From positions 129,501 through 193,500 of the forward strand of contig CAMUPU010000002.1 in NCBI GenBank assembly GCA_947095535.1: a stretch of DNA of 64,000 bases, read 5' to 3'. The DNA is from Poecilobothrus nobilitatus. Its lineage: Eukaryota > Arthropoda > Insecta > Diptera > Dolichopodidae. Below the pieces are notes generated by a model. The model did not search any database and was not told where the DNA came from. It was given only the letters and a program-made list of their open reading frames with translations. The position numbers and the translations under genes were made by a program. Positions 23,235-34,417 of the stretch are shown here, in pieces. Numbering within the stretch: position 1 is the first letter of the stretch; each line of letters opens with the position of its first letter.

Positions 23235-24345
23235 AGTTAGTAGGTAACCCTGCACTTTGCGATGGGAAAAAATCAACCCATATCGCAAGACATGCTGACG
23301 TACATTTTGATTGATGGGTTTACTGTAGGATATGCTTGGTTAGTAGGTCAAGAACTTGTTTTGATTGTTTTTGGTTTAGGTTTTAAGTTAGGTTGTATGT
23401 ATGGGTTGTTAACTTTTAAATTTCAAATAGTTTTATAGTAGGAAGTGAAGGTTGTTGATATTGTGTAAGTTGATGTCAGGCAGGGTTAATGAACTGAACA
23501 ATTGATTTTATGTATCTTGTTACTACAAGCCAAAAATTAGTTTTAATTGAGGTTTTAAGTTAGGTTGTATGTGTGGGTTGTTAACTTATGAGTTCCAAAT
23601 GGTTGTATAGTAGGAAGTCAAGTGTTAAGCAATTTGAAGTAGGTCGGCCCCTAAAAATTGTATACCTGGTTTAAATACTAGGCGCACATATAAAAGTAGT
23701 AAGAAAATTTCTTATATGAAAATAAAAAAGAGAAAAATTTTTTTATTTTTAAATCTATACAGAGCATCTTTAAAATTGAAAAGAAAAAAATGTTGCATTT
23801 AAAGGAAATGAAAATAAAAAATATGTTCTTTATAATAGCAAAATAATGTACCTATCTACCTTCCTTGAAAAATGTGTAGAGTAAAAAAGTAAGACTTAAA
23901 TAAATTTTTTAACATTCTAGTTTTAAAAGAATAAGAATTAAAACTATTTTTTTTTTGTTTTATACGCAAATGTAAATGTATTCAAAAAAATTTTTATGTA
24001 AAAATAAAAAACAGAAAAAATTTTTTTATTTTTAAATCTACAGCGCATCTTTAAAATTGAAAAGAAAAAGTTTACCTGTTTTGTTTTTTTTTTTTTGTTA
24101 GCATAAAGAAAAGAGAAAATGAAAGTCATTAATTAAATGACTGCATCACGTGTAAGATATTTTTTTTTATTTTTAAGTAAGAATGTTCAAAAACTATAAA
24201 TAACAAGAAAACATCCAGAAAATCAAAAATATGGAACTGATTAAACTAAAGATATACTCTTTACTCTTGATATGCATTTATGTTTATTTTTTTTGTTTTT
24301 GTATGGAATAAAAAATAATTCAAAAATTTTTAGTTTTAAACTAAA
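23235..24345 (+). repeat. ~1.1 kb unclassified repeat (copy A)
   Basis: Begins with an imperfect palindrome, TTGCGATGGG facing CCCATATCGCAA, near 23258-23289. It holds two ~190 bp direct subrepeats sharing TTTTAAGTTAGGTTGTATG and TATAGTAGGAAGT, then two ~60 bp subrepeats sharing TTTTTAAATCTA.A..GCATC near 23740-23790 and 24000-24062. Further copies lie at 32970-34085 (same strand) and reversed at 58564-59755 and 63363-64000. No coding content. I cannot assign a class; it is probably a non-autonomous DNA element. Confidence 0.7.
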
Positions 24346-24683
24346 AAAAAAAAAAAAATTAAGACTTCTTTTGTTATTATTAAATTAATATACGAATATA
24401 CAAATCACTAGTTAAAAGTTAAATGATTCTATGATAGTATAGTTCCTAGTTTCAAAAAATTACAATATTCAAGTAATAACGAGTTTATGTTCAGAATTTA
24501 TTGTGAATTTATTAACATTCTGAAAAATGTAATGATCATAAAAAAAATCGAAAGCATAGAACTGTATATACTTAGTATATATATGTAAATAATGTCTACT
24601 TTTACATGTAGAAATTCTTTTTTTATTATTACATTCTTACAAATTAAAATTCTTACATTCTTAAAAATTTTAAATTAATATAT
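24346..24683. other. AT-rich spacer downstream of PolB
   Basis: A long A run near 24340-24358, followed by AT-rich sequence. No features that I can support. Confidence 0.4.
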
Positions 24684-27600
24684 CTACAAACAAATATTTT
24701 TACAATACAAATAAAAATGTACAAATTTGAATGAATACGGTTTTGATTTACTTATCAAGACGTGCTTTTTTTTGTTATATCCATACGGTAAAGAACAACA
24801 ATCTTCATTAAATTTTTGTTTTTCCGATTTTGGTTGATATTTTTTTATTTCGGGAATTGTAAGTACATCATGATTTTTATTTCGACGAATATTTTCTGGA
24901 ATAACGTATGTGTCTGCACTATTCAATGAATTTAAAACTGCTTCCTTTATGCTATTAAAATTAATTTTTAGAGAAGCTTAGCATAACTAAGAGAGAATCC
25001 TTTAACTTTACAAACAATTTTTTCTGTATTATCTTTTATACAGTAAATTTTGTAGGCGTGGTTCTTGAGACCACCACTTACAAATTCTGTAATATAACTT
25101 CCTATACCATAACATTCTAATTCATCAGTCATGTCTGCTATAAATTCACCTTTTTGTGGTTCATATTCTCCTTTTCGGCTAATATGCAACACTGAATCGG
25201 TGTCATAATATAATACTCTATTATCCAGCTTCTCTAGATAACTATAAAGTTGAAGACGAGCATGTGTTGTTGTATAAGCAGCGATACTTACATTGACAGT
25301 AGATAAAGAAGTTACTGCTTCTTCATTATATTTGCAGCTAACCACTATGTTTTCTTCATTTACTGTGAATATGTGACGTACTTCTACGGAGGGGTTTGTT
25401 ATTAACTCGTAAAGTTTAAAAGGTTGATTTATAATCGTGGTTTGTTGTTGATTTTCTCCTTGCCCAAATTTTCCCCAGAATGAGTTTAAAATAATCTTAG
25501 CAAAAGATCTTAAACCAGGATTACTAACTACTTTATTGTATTCTAATTTAATTTCTTCCTTTTCAAAAAAACTTTTAATATATTCTTCCTTTTCTTTTTG
25601 AGTTTGACATTTTATTGGCCACCCAGAAGCTTCTTTATAAATTTGTTCACCATTTTAGTGAATAAAACATCAATATCATTGCAATTGTCATATTTTACTG
25701 TTTCGTATTCCCAAACTTCATAAATATTTAAAAGTTTATACCCTTTTTCAATTGCTTTTTTAATTTCATCAATTACCCAAGTTCCTACTAATGCTCTTTC
25801 ATCGTCTGTATGTTCACAGTATTTTCCTTGATATTTTTGTTCACTACAAGTGTTACATAGTGAGAACATCAATTTATTATTTTGTTTATCAATAGTCATT
25901 CTGTTTAACTTGGAATAAGTATCTTCTCCAACATAAATCTTAGGATGGTTTGTGGGAAATTTCCCTCGTTTGCAAACATATGGTATAAGGACCATACATC
26001 TATGTATTTCATTTTTTCTCCTTGTTTACATTTATAATATGTGTAAGTATTTCCCGTTCTTCCGCCATAAAATGCATCACGAGGATTTAAAGAAACTAAA
26101 TTAATTAATGAATGATTTTCTAAATATCTCATATTTTCATTGTGTCTCATTAGCTCCCGGAATTCACATTCCCACATCTCAATAACTTTATATCCACATG
26201 ATTTTATAAGCTCTGATCTCATTAATGTAGATTTAAAGTATCGCCAGAGTTATCATGTAATGGTATATCCCTCTGGTTTGTTAAACATTTTGGATGTCCA
26301 TGATAATAGCAACCGCAGAATTCAAATATTTCGGTACTCTCTTCGCAAAATCCATCGACCCTAACATTTCCAATTTGTTTTTCTTTTCCATTAAATGAAC
26401 ATTCATAAATCAATTTTTCTCAAATCTTTTTCCCAAATAAGACATTGCATGGCAATTTTTGACTGATTGTCTACCATCCTATACCCTTTTCTTGGAATAA
26501 TACTTATAGTATTCGATTTGAGAAAGTTTCTTCTATATACAAGATTTCAACATCATTTTTACAGTACTCTAAAATATCTTTCTCCATATTAAATTCTGAG
26601 TTTCTATTTTGTTCATACCAAATTAAAAATTCATTACGCTCATCTGCTTTCATTGTATTAGAATTATAGTACTTAATTGCTGGAAGTGAGCCAATGTAAA
26701 TTTCATTTTCCAATTTATTAAATAGATGTGGAAAATAACCCTTTCTCAAATTAATCGATAAATTAAAAGCTTTTGGTAATTTTGCCAAGCCCATAGGAAA
26801 GTAATTCATAGAATCTATAAATTTAATATTATCAATTATCATAACAATAATTTTTGTACCTCGCGTAATTAACTTTGGTTCAAGTACAGTTTTATTGAGT
26901 ATATAATTCAGAATTAATTGATGGTCAAACGCCTGTCCATTATGAGCAATTATGACAATCTTTTTGAATTCCTTTCTTAATTTTAAAATAAATTCCATGA
27001 AATCCTTTATCACATTTTTTGTTTTAAAAATTCTTTCTCTTAATTTACATTTTTGACAGAAGTATAGAGAATCAATGTTTATACATTTAAAGCATCTGAG
27101 TTGAGCCACACATAAACTTGGAACATGTTCTTTTATTTTTGTAGTGTTAATTTCTTCTTGTCTTCTAAATCATAAAATACGTAAATACAGTTTTCAAAAT
27201 TTACTTTTCTTTTGTCTTGCTGCATGAGTCATTTATGGTTTTCAGGAACATGAGTATCGCAAATTTTACAAAACTATTCACCACATATATGAGTCCTACA
27301 ACTTTTATGAACTTTAAAACAAGATTTGCATTTCCTAATTTCTTCACTGATGCTTTTATTTTTGGATTTGGAAGTCTTATGGTTTTCAAAACATGATTGA
27401 TCACGAAATGCGCGATTGCACTGCATGCATAAAATATTTTTAACATTAATTGAACAAGCTGGTGAGTTTTGACATCAAGGACAACATCTCGAACACCTAT
27501 GTTCATTTTCTTAGAATACGGAATATGACATTCTTCACAATAAAATGCTGTGCAAAAAGCTGCTGTGAGCGAAGTTATTACATTGTAATGATTATTATGG

Positions 27601-28317
27601 TATAGCAAGTTAATTTTTTTTCCATTATTAAATCCTTCAAATATTACTTCTGCACCCCTTGTTCCATATTTATATACAACAATTTTGTGTTTATGTAAAA
27701 ATTTTTGAAATTGATTCAATTCACGAATTTCGCAACCTTCAGATGGAATTGTTATTTTTGATGTTTTTAATAATTTTAAAGCTATTAAAGTTTGAAGTTT
27801 TCCTATATTTTTTCGAATTTTTTCATAATCAATAAATTTTTCAATTTTAGCTATTGAAACAACAAGTGCACGTGGTAGGCATATCGCTGTTTATCGCTAT
27901 TATCGCTGTTTTTTATTGTTATTATTCCTTTCCTTTTTATAATATTAATATTTATTATTTCTACCTCTACCAGTGGGTAATCTAACACGGGTAACTGTTA
28001 AACAGAAAGTGTCTGTACTTAAGCCTATAGACCTAAAGACTACCTTCAGAATTACTTTGAAAAACATTAGAAATTACATCCAAAACGTCGCTAAATTTAA
28101 GTTCATGAACGGATCTAAATCTAAGATACGCAGGACCTTGATGTTCAAAGCTCTCTCCACAAAATGTTAACCCAATCTTATCGGTGGAATTTACATCTTT
28201 CACAGCAATCCTGATTATTTGATGTATAGCATCCTTAATCCAGCTGATTGGTTCTCTATTTTCAGGTACGGATTTAATTACAAGTTTTATTTTATGACCG
28301 TTCATATTAAACGGCAA
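24684..28317 (-). pseudogene. Polinton pPolB, copy A (nearly full length, multiply frameshifted)
   Basis: Protein-primed family B polymerase spanning about 3.6 kb. 28033-28317 holds the N-terminal region found in Polinton PolB (PISWIKDAIHQIIRIA, then AYLRFRSVHELKFSDVLDVI). 27201-27719 covers a Cys/His-rich zinc-binding segment, most of it out of frame after a shift near 27510. 26504-27109 has AHNGQAFDHQLI (Exo II), then the FIDSMNYFPM and LPKAF segment, and EYCKNDVEIL (Exo III). About 40 residues are deleted after this (junction at EILYIEETF). 25905-26222 holds motif A in damaged form (YIDVWSLYHMF) and a frameshift. From about 25620 down to 24968 the frame is open, with LNSFWGKFGQ (motif B) and LYYDTDS (intact motif C). 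24684-24926 is the C-terminal tail. Lost function is certain. Confidence 0.88.
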
Positions 28318-28466
28318 AACAAACGGTTTAAAAACTTTATATAAAAATAAAGTGAGAATTCGACATTTGTAAAATAATTTTTTGTGACATTTTCTTTATA
28401 CGAAGATGTTAAATGCTTGAATAACAGAATAATATTAAATTTTCATTCCAAATTCATTCTCTTAAA

Positions 28467-29010
28467 TTAAAATGACGCTTTAATAAATTTTAGTTGTTTT
28501 AATTAGAATCCCATCTTAATCCTATATTAAGATGTAAATAGAAAATTCTATGCAACATTGTAATTTTCAAACTAGAATTTAATTTAAAATTTATCTTAAA
28601 GATATAAATTGTAATCAAATAACATTATACATATAATAAATTATATTTCATTAATAATTAGATTCTCATCTTATACGTATTTTAAATAGAAAACAGTATT
28701 ATAACATTGTAATCAAACGGCAATTTAATAAATTATCCCATTAAAATTACGCTATAAATTTTAGTTGTTTTAAAAATCCCATCTTAATCCTATCTTAAGA
28801 TGTAAATAGAAAGTTCTATGCAAACATTGTAATTTTCAAACTACAATTTAATTTAAAACTTATCTTAAAAATATAAATTGTAATCGAATGACACTATAAT
28901 AGATTATATTTCACTAATAATTAGATTATCATCTTATAGGTATTTTAAATAGAAAATAGTATTACAAGATTGTAATCAAAAGGCAATTTAATAAATTACC
29001 CTTTTTCTTC
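28467..29010. repeat. Two ~272-bp direct repeats beside the PolB N-terminus (copy A)
   Basis: Unit 1 is about 28467-28740 and unit 2 about 28741-29010. Shared words include AAATTTTAGTTGTTTTAA, CCCATCTTAATCCTAT, TAAGATGTAAATAGAAA and AGGTATTTTAAATAGAAAA-like ends. Each unit contains CATCTTA/TAAGATG, an inverted pair. The position just outside the polymerase N-terminus suggests a subterminal region of the Polinton (inference). Confidence 0.75.
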
Positions 29011-29076
29011 ATAAAAAATATTAGCAACATTGAAATCAACTGACATTTTTGATAGATTTTATCCTTTCCACTTTGC

Positions 29077-29475
29077 AAGAGTGTAACTAATTCTAAAGTT
29101 TTTATTTTGTTACAATATTACTCGAAATTTGTATATGAATTCATCGAGATTTTATAAAAATATCCGTTTAATTTGAAGCAAGCAGGATGGCACAGGAATT
29201 TGATAAAGTTTACGTGTTGGATGGACGTAACAATACAGAAGCTGATTTCTACGAAAAAGAAAAAGATGGCGAAAATGACACTTTATCATGAGCAACAACA
29301 ACAACATCAACATCATCAACAAAAGCAACAACAACAACACTCGTTTTATCAGCCACCAGAGCAATATGAACTTTTGCTGGCGCATCATTGTGTTACATGA
29401 TATATCACATATATAGTTTGAATATATGTACAAGCCATAGTTCTAGAAATTATAAAATTCACCCAAATTATTTTA
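29077..29475 (+). other. Exon-like repeated unit 1, with a 34-codon frame
   Basis: First of three copies of a ~330-400 bp unit. An ATG at 29187 opens a 34-residue frame (stop 29289-29291) starting MAQEFDKVYVLDGRNNTEAD and rich in Glu, Asp and Lys. Composition is more gene-like than the surroundings. After the stop the same frame would read Thr/Ser-rich from a CAACAACA tract. I do not recognise the protein. The unit ends with ~70 bp of DINE-1-like 3' sequence (29405-29475). It could be a captured first exon of a host gene. Confidence 0.5.
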
Positions 29476-29806
29476 AAGAGTGTAACTAATTCTAAAGTTT
29501 TTATTTTGTTACAATATTACTCGAAATTTGTATATAAATTCATCGAGATTTTATAAAAATATCCGTTTAATTTGAAGCAAGCAGGATGGCACAGGAATTT
29601 GATAAAGTTTACGTGTTGGATGGACGTAACAATACAGAAGCAAATTTCTACGAAAAAGAAAAAGATGGCGAAAATGCCACTTTATTATGAGCAACAACAA
29701 CAACAACAACATCATCAACAAAAGCAACAACAACAACACTCGTTTTATCAGCCACCAGAGCAATATGAACTTTTGCTGGCGCATCATTGTGTTACATGAT
29801 ATATCA
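29476..29806 (+). other. Exon-like repeated unit 2
   Basis: Direct repeat of the unit at 29077, offset 399 bp. The ATG is at 29586 and the stop at 29688-29690. It has a few substitutions and one fewer CAT in the CAA/CAT tract. It then runs into the DINE-1-like 3' end at about 29807, which starts tandem copy B. Confidence 0.55.
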
Positions 29807-29990
29807 CATATATAGTTTGAATACATGTACAAGCCATAGTTCTAGAAATAATAAAATTCACCAAATTATTTTAAAATACTAAAATATTAAAAAAATAATA
29901 TTGTAAGCAGAGTGACAGGCTGTGAACACACTAACGGTTCTTACGGGTATCTAAGAGTTGGCAAAGGCAACTGTATTCTTCCTCGTTTTT
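29807..29990 (+). repeat. DINE-1-like element, 3' end only
   Basis: Only the last ~180 bp is present, ending in CTTACGGGTATC, the GTTGGCAAAGGCAAC hairpin and TATTCTTCCTCGTT. The 5' part is absent because the sequence joins the exon-like unit. This marks the duplication junction. Confidence 0.8.
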
Positions 29991-29999
29991 ATACAGAAC

Positions 30000-31060
30000 C
30001 ACAAAACCATTTTATACAGTTTTTTGCTACAACAATGATTGCTCTTCTGTACAAAATCTAATTTTTGCTTGAAGTATTAAATTTTGAACTTCGGCTTTGC
30101 TGTGCTTATTAAAAATCCCTACATTAGCATCATTGGGATATTTTTTTTTATATTTAAAACACGAATCACGGATTTTAATTTTCCCTAGTATTTCATTTGT
30201 GATCCAGTCATGTTTTTTTCTCTTTTTATTGTGTGATTGTATTATTTTTGTGTTATCTGTTATTAATTTACTAAGACCGATTACAATACTATTAAAGCTA
30301 CTAAAGGAATTTAATTTAGTCCAAATAATATCTTTTCCCACGTTTTAATAGTCCAAGACAGTTTTATAATTTACTACTTTATCGAGTGAAATTTTTTGAT
30401 TCATACTTATGAGGAAATATTGGTAATCGGATAAAGGTCTATCAAGTATGTGGAAAAAATATTCATTCTTTATTAATTTTAGTTGAATATTTTTGCGAGA
30501 TTTTGTTACATATAATATAACCGTTGCTAAGCAAAGTGTTGCTATATTTTCTAACATCACTACTACTTTCATTCAATAGATTTATATTTAAGTCGCCTAA
30601 AATCAAAAAATTTTTAAATTTAATAGTGTATTCATCTAGTTCTAGTAGTTTGTTAACAAATGTTTCAATATATGAGTTCCAATATATGATCTGTACATAG
30701 CAATAACATGTAAACCTTCTTTTATTAATTTTATACGTAAAATTTTTCTACAAATACTTATGTACTACTTATTTCTTGAGTTATGTATTGCTACACCACA
30801 ATAAGTAGTTTTCTCTATTTGAAAAGTATGACGTATAGTCGGGTATATTGTAAAACATATTTTGGCAAGTTAAGCCATATTTCCGTTAAAACAATACAGT
30901 GTATTGGACATTTATAAGAAGCAATAAGTAATTCTAAATTATGTAATTTATTACATAAACTTTGGCTATTAAGATACAATATGTTAAAATTGTTTTTGTA
31001 TTTATTTTTTATTACAAGATTGTCTATTTTGCATTGACGTTGTCATTAATGTTTATTATC
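30000..31060 (-). pseudogene. CR1/Jockey-like LINE, endonuclease and linker (copy B)
   Basis: Closely similar duplicate of 20175-21230: linker at 30027-30341 and a degraded endonuclease middle at 30345-30572. The RT part that follows copy A beyond the inserted DINE-1-like element (17518-18500) is not repeated here, so the duplication began inside that element. Confidence 0.75.
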
Positions 31061-31145
31061 TCATTTGTATGTATGTTGAAAAGAGAAGAATATAATTTCT
31101 CTGAAGTAATATGTACAAATTACAATTAAAGGTCTGTTCGCGAAC

Positions 31146-31499
31146 AATATTTTTATTTAAGAAAGTAAAACATTTAGTTTTTAGTTTGGTCTTAAGACTG
31201 ATTTTTATTTTACAAAGTTATACTTATATATTAATATGCTTAAATTAACTTAATCCTAAGATCATCAAAAATAATGTTGTTTTTAAAATTTATTAATAAA
31301 ATCAATTAACCAGGAATGATAATTGCATTTCCTGTTATTGTGAAAATGTAAAAATGCTTAAAAAAAGGGTGAATGAGCTACTATATTATGCCAACACAAT
31401 ACCATGCAACACTATATTAAGTTGTGTCAACGTGATGTATCATATGTTGAGGCAACACATATATCATGTAACATTATGTCAACATAATATTATGTAACT
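31146..31499 (-). mobile_element. Gypsy/17.6-like 3' LTR (copy B), with polypurine tract
   Basis: Matches 21329-21671. It retains a GCCAACACAATACCATGC stretch that copy A has partly lost (near 31391). The polypurine tract AAGAGGGGAGG is at 31500-31510 on the minus strand. Confidence 0.7.
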
Positions 31500-31618
31500 C
31501 CTCCCCTCTTAAGTTTGAAACTCTCCTGAGTTCAAATTATGATTATTTATATTAAAATTCTTACAATTCAAAGATAGGGAACATCATTATAAAAATTTTA
31601 CTTAATTCTAAGTTTTTT

Positions 31619-32377
31619 AGCACATTTCCAAAAAAAATTTGAAAAAATGTGCTTATTAGTTTCACTCTGGCCGACCGTCCGTCCGTCTGTTTACAAAACT
31701 TCTACACCGTTAAAGATGGAGAAAAAAAATTTTAACCATCTCATAAAAAAAATAATTTTGTGGAACAACTTTTTCATGTAGCCCCATCCATTACGGAGCT
31801 ACAGCCCCTCAAACTTTAAAAAAGCCCTATTTTTAAATGCATATATCTTATGTTCTGCTTAAGATTTTTTCAATCTGAAAACGTCATTCGACAGATATTT
31901 TTTTTAGCTTTGTAAATTAATATCAAAATTATACAATTTTTTTAAATTTAGTATTTAAATTTACCGTTATGTGAAAACCAAATTTTGCATGATTTTTCTA
32001 CTTTCATAGAGGCTTGAAATTTTGAGACAAGAAAGAACTTTTAGAATTAGTATAAGTTTCCTCAGAAAATGTTTTGGTAGCACCCCCTCTTTAAGAGTTA
32101 TTACGCTTCAAAAATTGAAAATTTGCTATTTTTAGACACCTGTAACTTAGGCACCGGTAAAAATTTCTCTTTGACAAGACATGAAAATTAAAGGTTCAAT
32201 AATATATTTTTAGGGGTGTTAACGGTTTTTCTTAGTTATAAAGGATTCCGGACTTACGGCCCCTCAAAATTTCAAAAATGTCCTATTTTTACGTTTTTTC
32301 TTATTACATGAAATTTTCAAATTTTTGTGCAAATCACAATTCTAAACAGTTAATAATGAGTTTTGGAAATGTGCGCT
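31619..32377 (+). mobile_element. Subfamily-2 DINE-like repeat (copy B)
   Basis: Same element as 21791-22622, with both inverted ends: AGCACATTTCCAAAA at 31619 and TTTTGGAAATGTGCGCT ending at 32377. It lacks the extra patch of copy A, so this is probably the ancestral form. Confidence 0.75.
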
Positions 32378-32969
32378 TTTAAAAACCGTATCTTAATTTT
32401 TTTAATTTATGCATTTTTGAATTCATATAACTTAGTAATAGATATATAAATCTAATAGATCTGATAGATATTACAAAGTATAAAAATTGAATTAAATAAT
32501 ACGCTTGTATTTTTATTACTTATTTATTATATAATTAAATTTTTTGGCTTTTTATACTTTGAACATGTTTTTGCTTCATTCTTCAGAAAGGCTTTGGATT
32601 AAAAAGGCTTTTTATTTAAAAAATAGGATAATTTATTAAATTATTCAAAGCATTGAAATATATCTTAAGATCTATTTCAAAGCAAAAATTTAATTTTAAA
32701 ATATTGTATAGAATATTTATACAAATAATAAACTTTTTATTTTTACAGCCAAAAATAATAAAATTTGATCTACATATATTCTATATGCAAAAATATTTGT
32801 CTGTTAGCAAAAAGTTTTCAACAATATTTCTTCTATCTAATAATTGCTATTGGTTTGCCCAAATTTTCGGCAAATCACATATTTATTTCATATATTTATA
32901 AATATAAAATTTCATTTATATAAAACTAATTTATAACATAATTAAAAAATAGATTTTATTTTCTTTTAA
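32378..32969. other. AT-rich, duplicate of 22623-23230
   Basis: No gene recognised. The low-complexity frame at 32653-32901 is the copy of the one in copy A. Confidence 0.5.
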
Positions 32970-34085
32970 GTTAGTAGGTAACCCTGCACTTTGCGATGGG
33001 AAAAAATCAACCCATATCGCAAGACATGCTGACGTACATTTTGATTGATGGGTTTACTGTAGGATATGCTTGGTTAGTAGGTCAAGAACTTATTTTGATT
33101 GTTTTGGTTTAGGTTTTAAGTTAGGTTGTATGTATGGGTTGTTAACTTTTAAATTCCAAATAGTTTTATAGTAGGAAGTGAAGGTTGTTGATATTGTGTA
33201 AGTTGATGTCAGGCAGGGTTAATGAACTGAACAATTGATTTTATGTATCTTGGTTACTATAAGCCAAAAATTAGTTTTGATTGAGGTTTTAAGTTAGGTT
33301 GTATGTGTGGGTTGTTAACTTATGAGTTCCAAATGGTTGTATAGTAGGAAGTCAAGTGTTAAGCAATTTGAAGTAGGTCGGCCCCTAAAAATTGTATACC
33401 TGGTTTAAATACTAGGCGCACATATAAAAGTAGTAAGAAAATTTCTTATATGAAAATAAAAAAGAGAAAAATTTTTTTATTTTTAAATCTATACAGAGCA
33501 TCTTTAAAATTGAAAAGAAAAAAACGTTGCATTTAAAGGAAATGAAAATAAAAAACATGTTCTTTATAATAGCAAAATAATGTACCTATCTACCTTCCTT
33601 GAAAAATGTGTAGAGTAAAAAAGTAAGACTTAAATAAATTTTTTAACATTCTAGTTTTAAAAGAATAAGAATTAAAACTATTTTTTTTTGTTTTATACGC
33701 AAATGTAAATGTATTCAAAAAAATTTTTTATGTAAAAATAAAAAACAGAAAAATTTTTTTTATTTTTAAATCTACAGCGCATCTTTAAAATTGAAAAGAA
33801 AAAGTTTACCTGTTTTGTTTTTTTTTTTTTGTTAGCATAAAGAAAAGAGAAAATGAAAGTCATTAATTAAATGACTGCATCACGTGTAAGATATTTTTTT
33901 TTATTTTTAAGTAAGAATGTTCAAAAACTATAAATAACAAGAAAACATCCAGAAAATCAAAAATATGGAACTGATTAAACTAAAGATATACTCTTTACTC
34001 TTGATATGCATTTATGTTTATTTTTTTTGTTTTTGTATGGAATAAAAAATAATTCAAAAATTTTTAGTTTTAAACTAAAAAAAAA
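32970..34085 (+). repeat. ~1.1 kb unclassified repeat (copy B)
   Basis: Duplicate of 23235-24345 with the same 5' palindrome and subrepeats. Differences are mostly single bases and homopolymer lengths. Confidence 0.7.
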
Positions 34086-34417
34086 AAAAAAATTAAGACT
34101 TCTTTTGTTATTATTAAATTTATATACGAATATACAAATCACTAGTTAAAAGTTAAATGATTCTATGATAGTATAGTTCCTAGTTTCAAAAAATTACAAT
34201 ATTCAAGTAATAACGAGTTTATGTTCAGAATTTATTGTGAATTTATTAACATTCTGAAAAATGTAATGATCATAAAAAAAATCGAAAGCATAGAACTGTA
34301 TATACTTAGTATATATATGTAAATAATGTCTACTTTTACATGTAGAAATTCTTTTTTTATTATTACATTCTTACAAATTAAAATTCTTACATTCTTAAAA
34401 ATTTTAAATTAATATAT
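34086..34417. other. AT-rich spacer downstream of PolB copy B
   Basis: Duplicate of 24346-24683. Nothing further seen. Confidence 0.4.

Larger units (their letters stand above)
19994..29394. repeat. Large tandem duplication, copy A (~9.4 kb)
   Basis: Nearly the same sequence recurs in the same order and orientation at 29807-39150: DINE-1-like 3' end, LINE endonuclease piece, LTR, subfamily-2 repeat, ~1.1 kb repeat, PolB pseudogene, ~272 bp tandem repeat and exon-like unit. The offset drifts from about 9813 at the left to about 9734-9760 at the right because of small indels. Disabling lesions in PolB are shared by both copies, so the duplication is younger than the decay. Confidence 0.93.

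Noticed and set aside
27973..28170. Plus-strand 65-residue frame opposite the PolB N-terminus (also 37722-37919)
   Set aside because: Antisense shadow of the polymerase N-terminal coding region.
29152..29832. Poly-Leu (minus strand) and poly-Gln (plus strand) frames in the exon-like units
   Set aside because: They are shadows of the CAA/CAT tract and its complement; the 34-codon MAQ frame is the better candidate.
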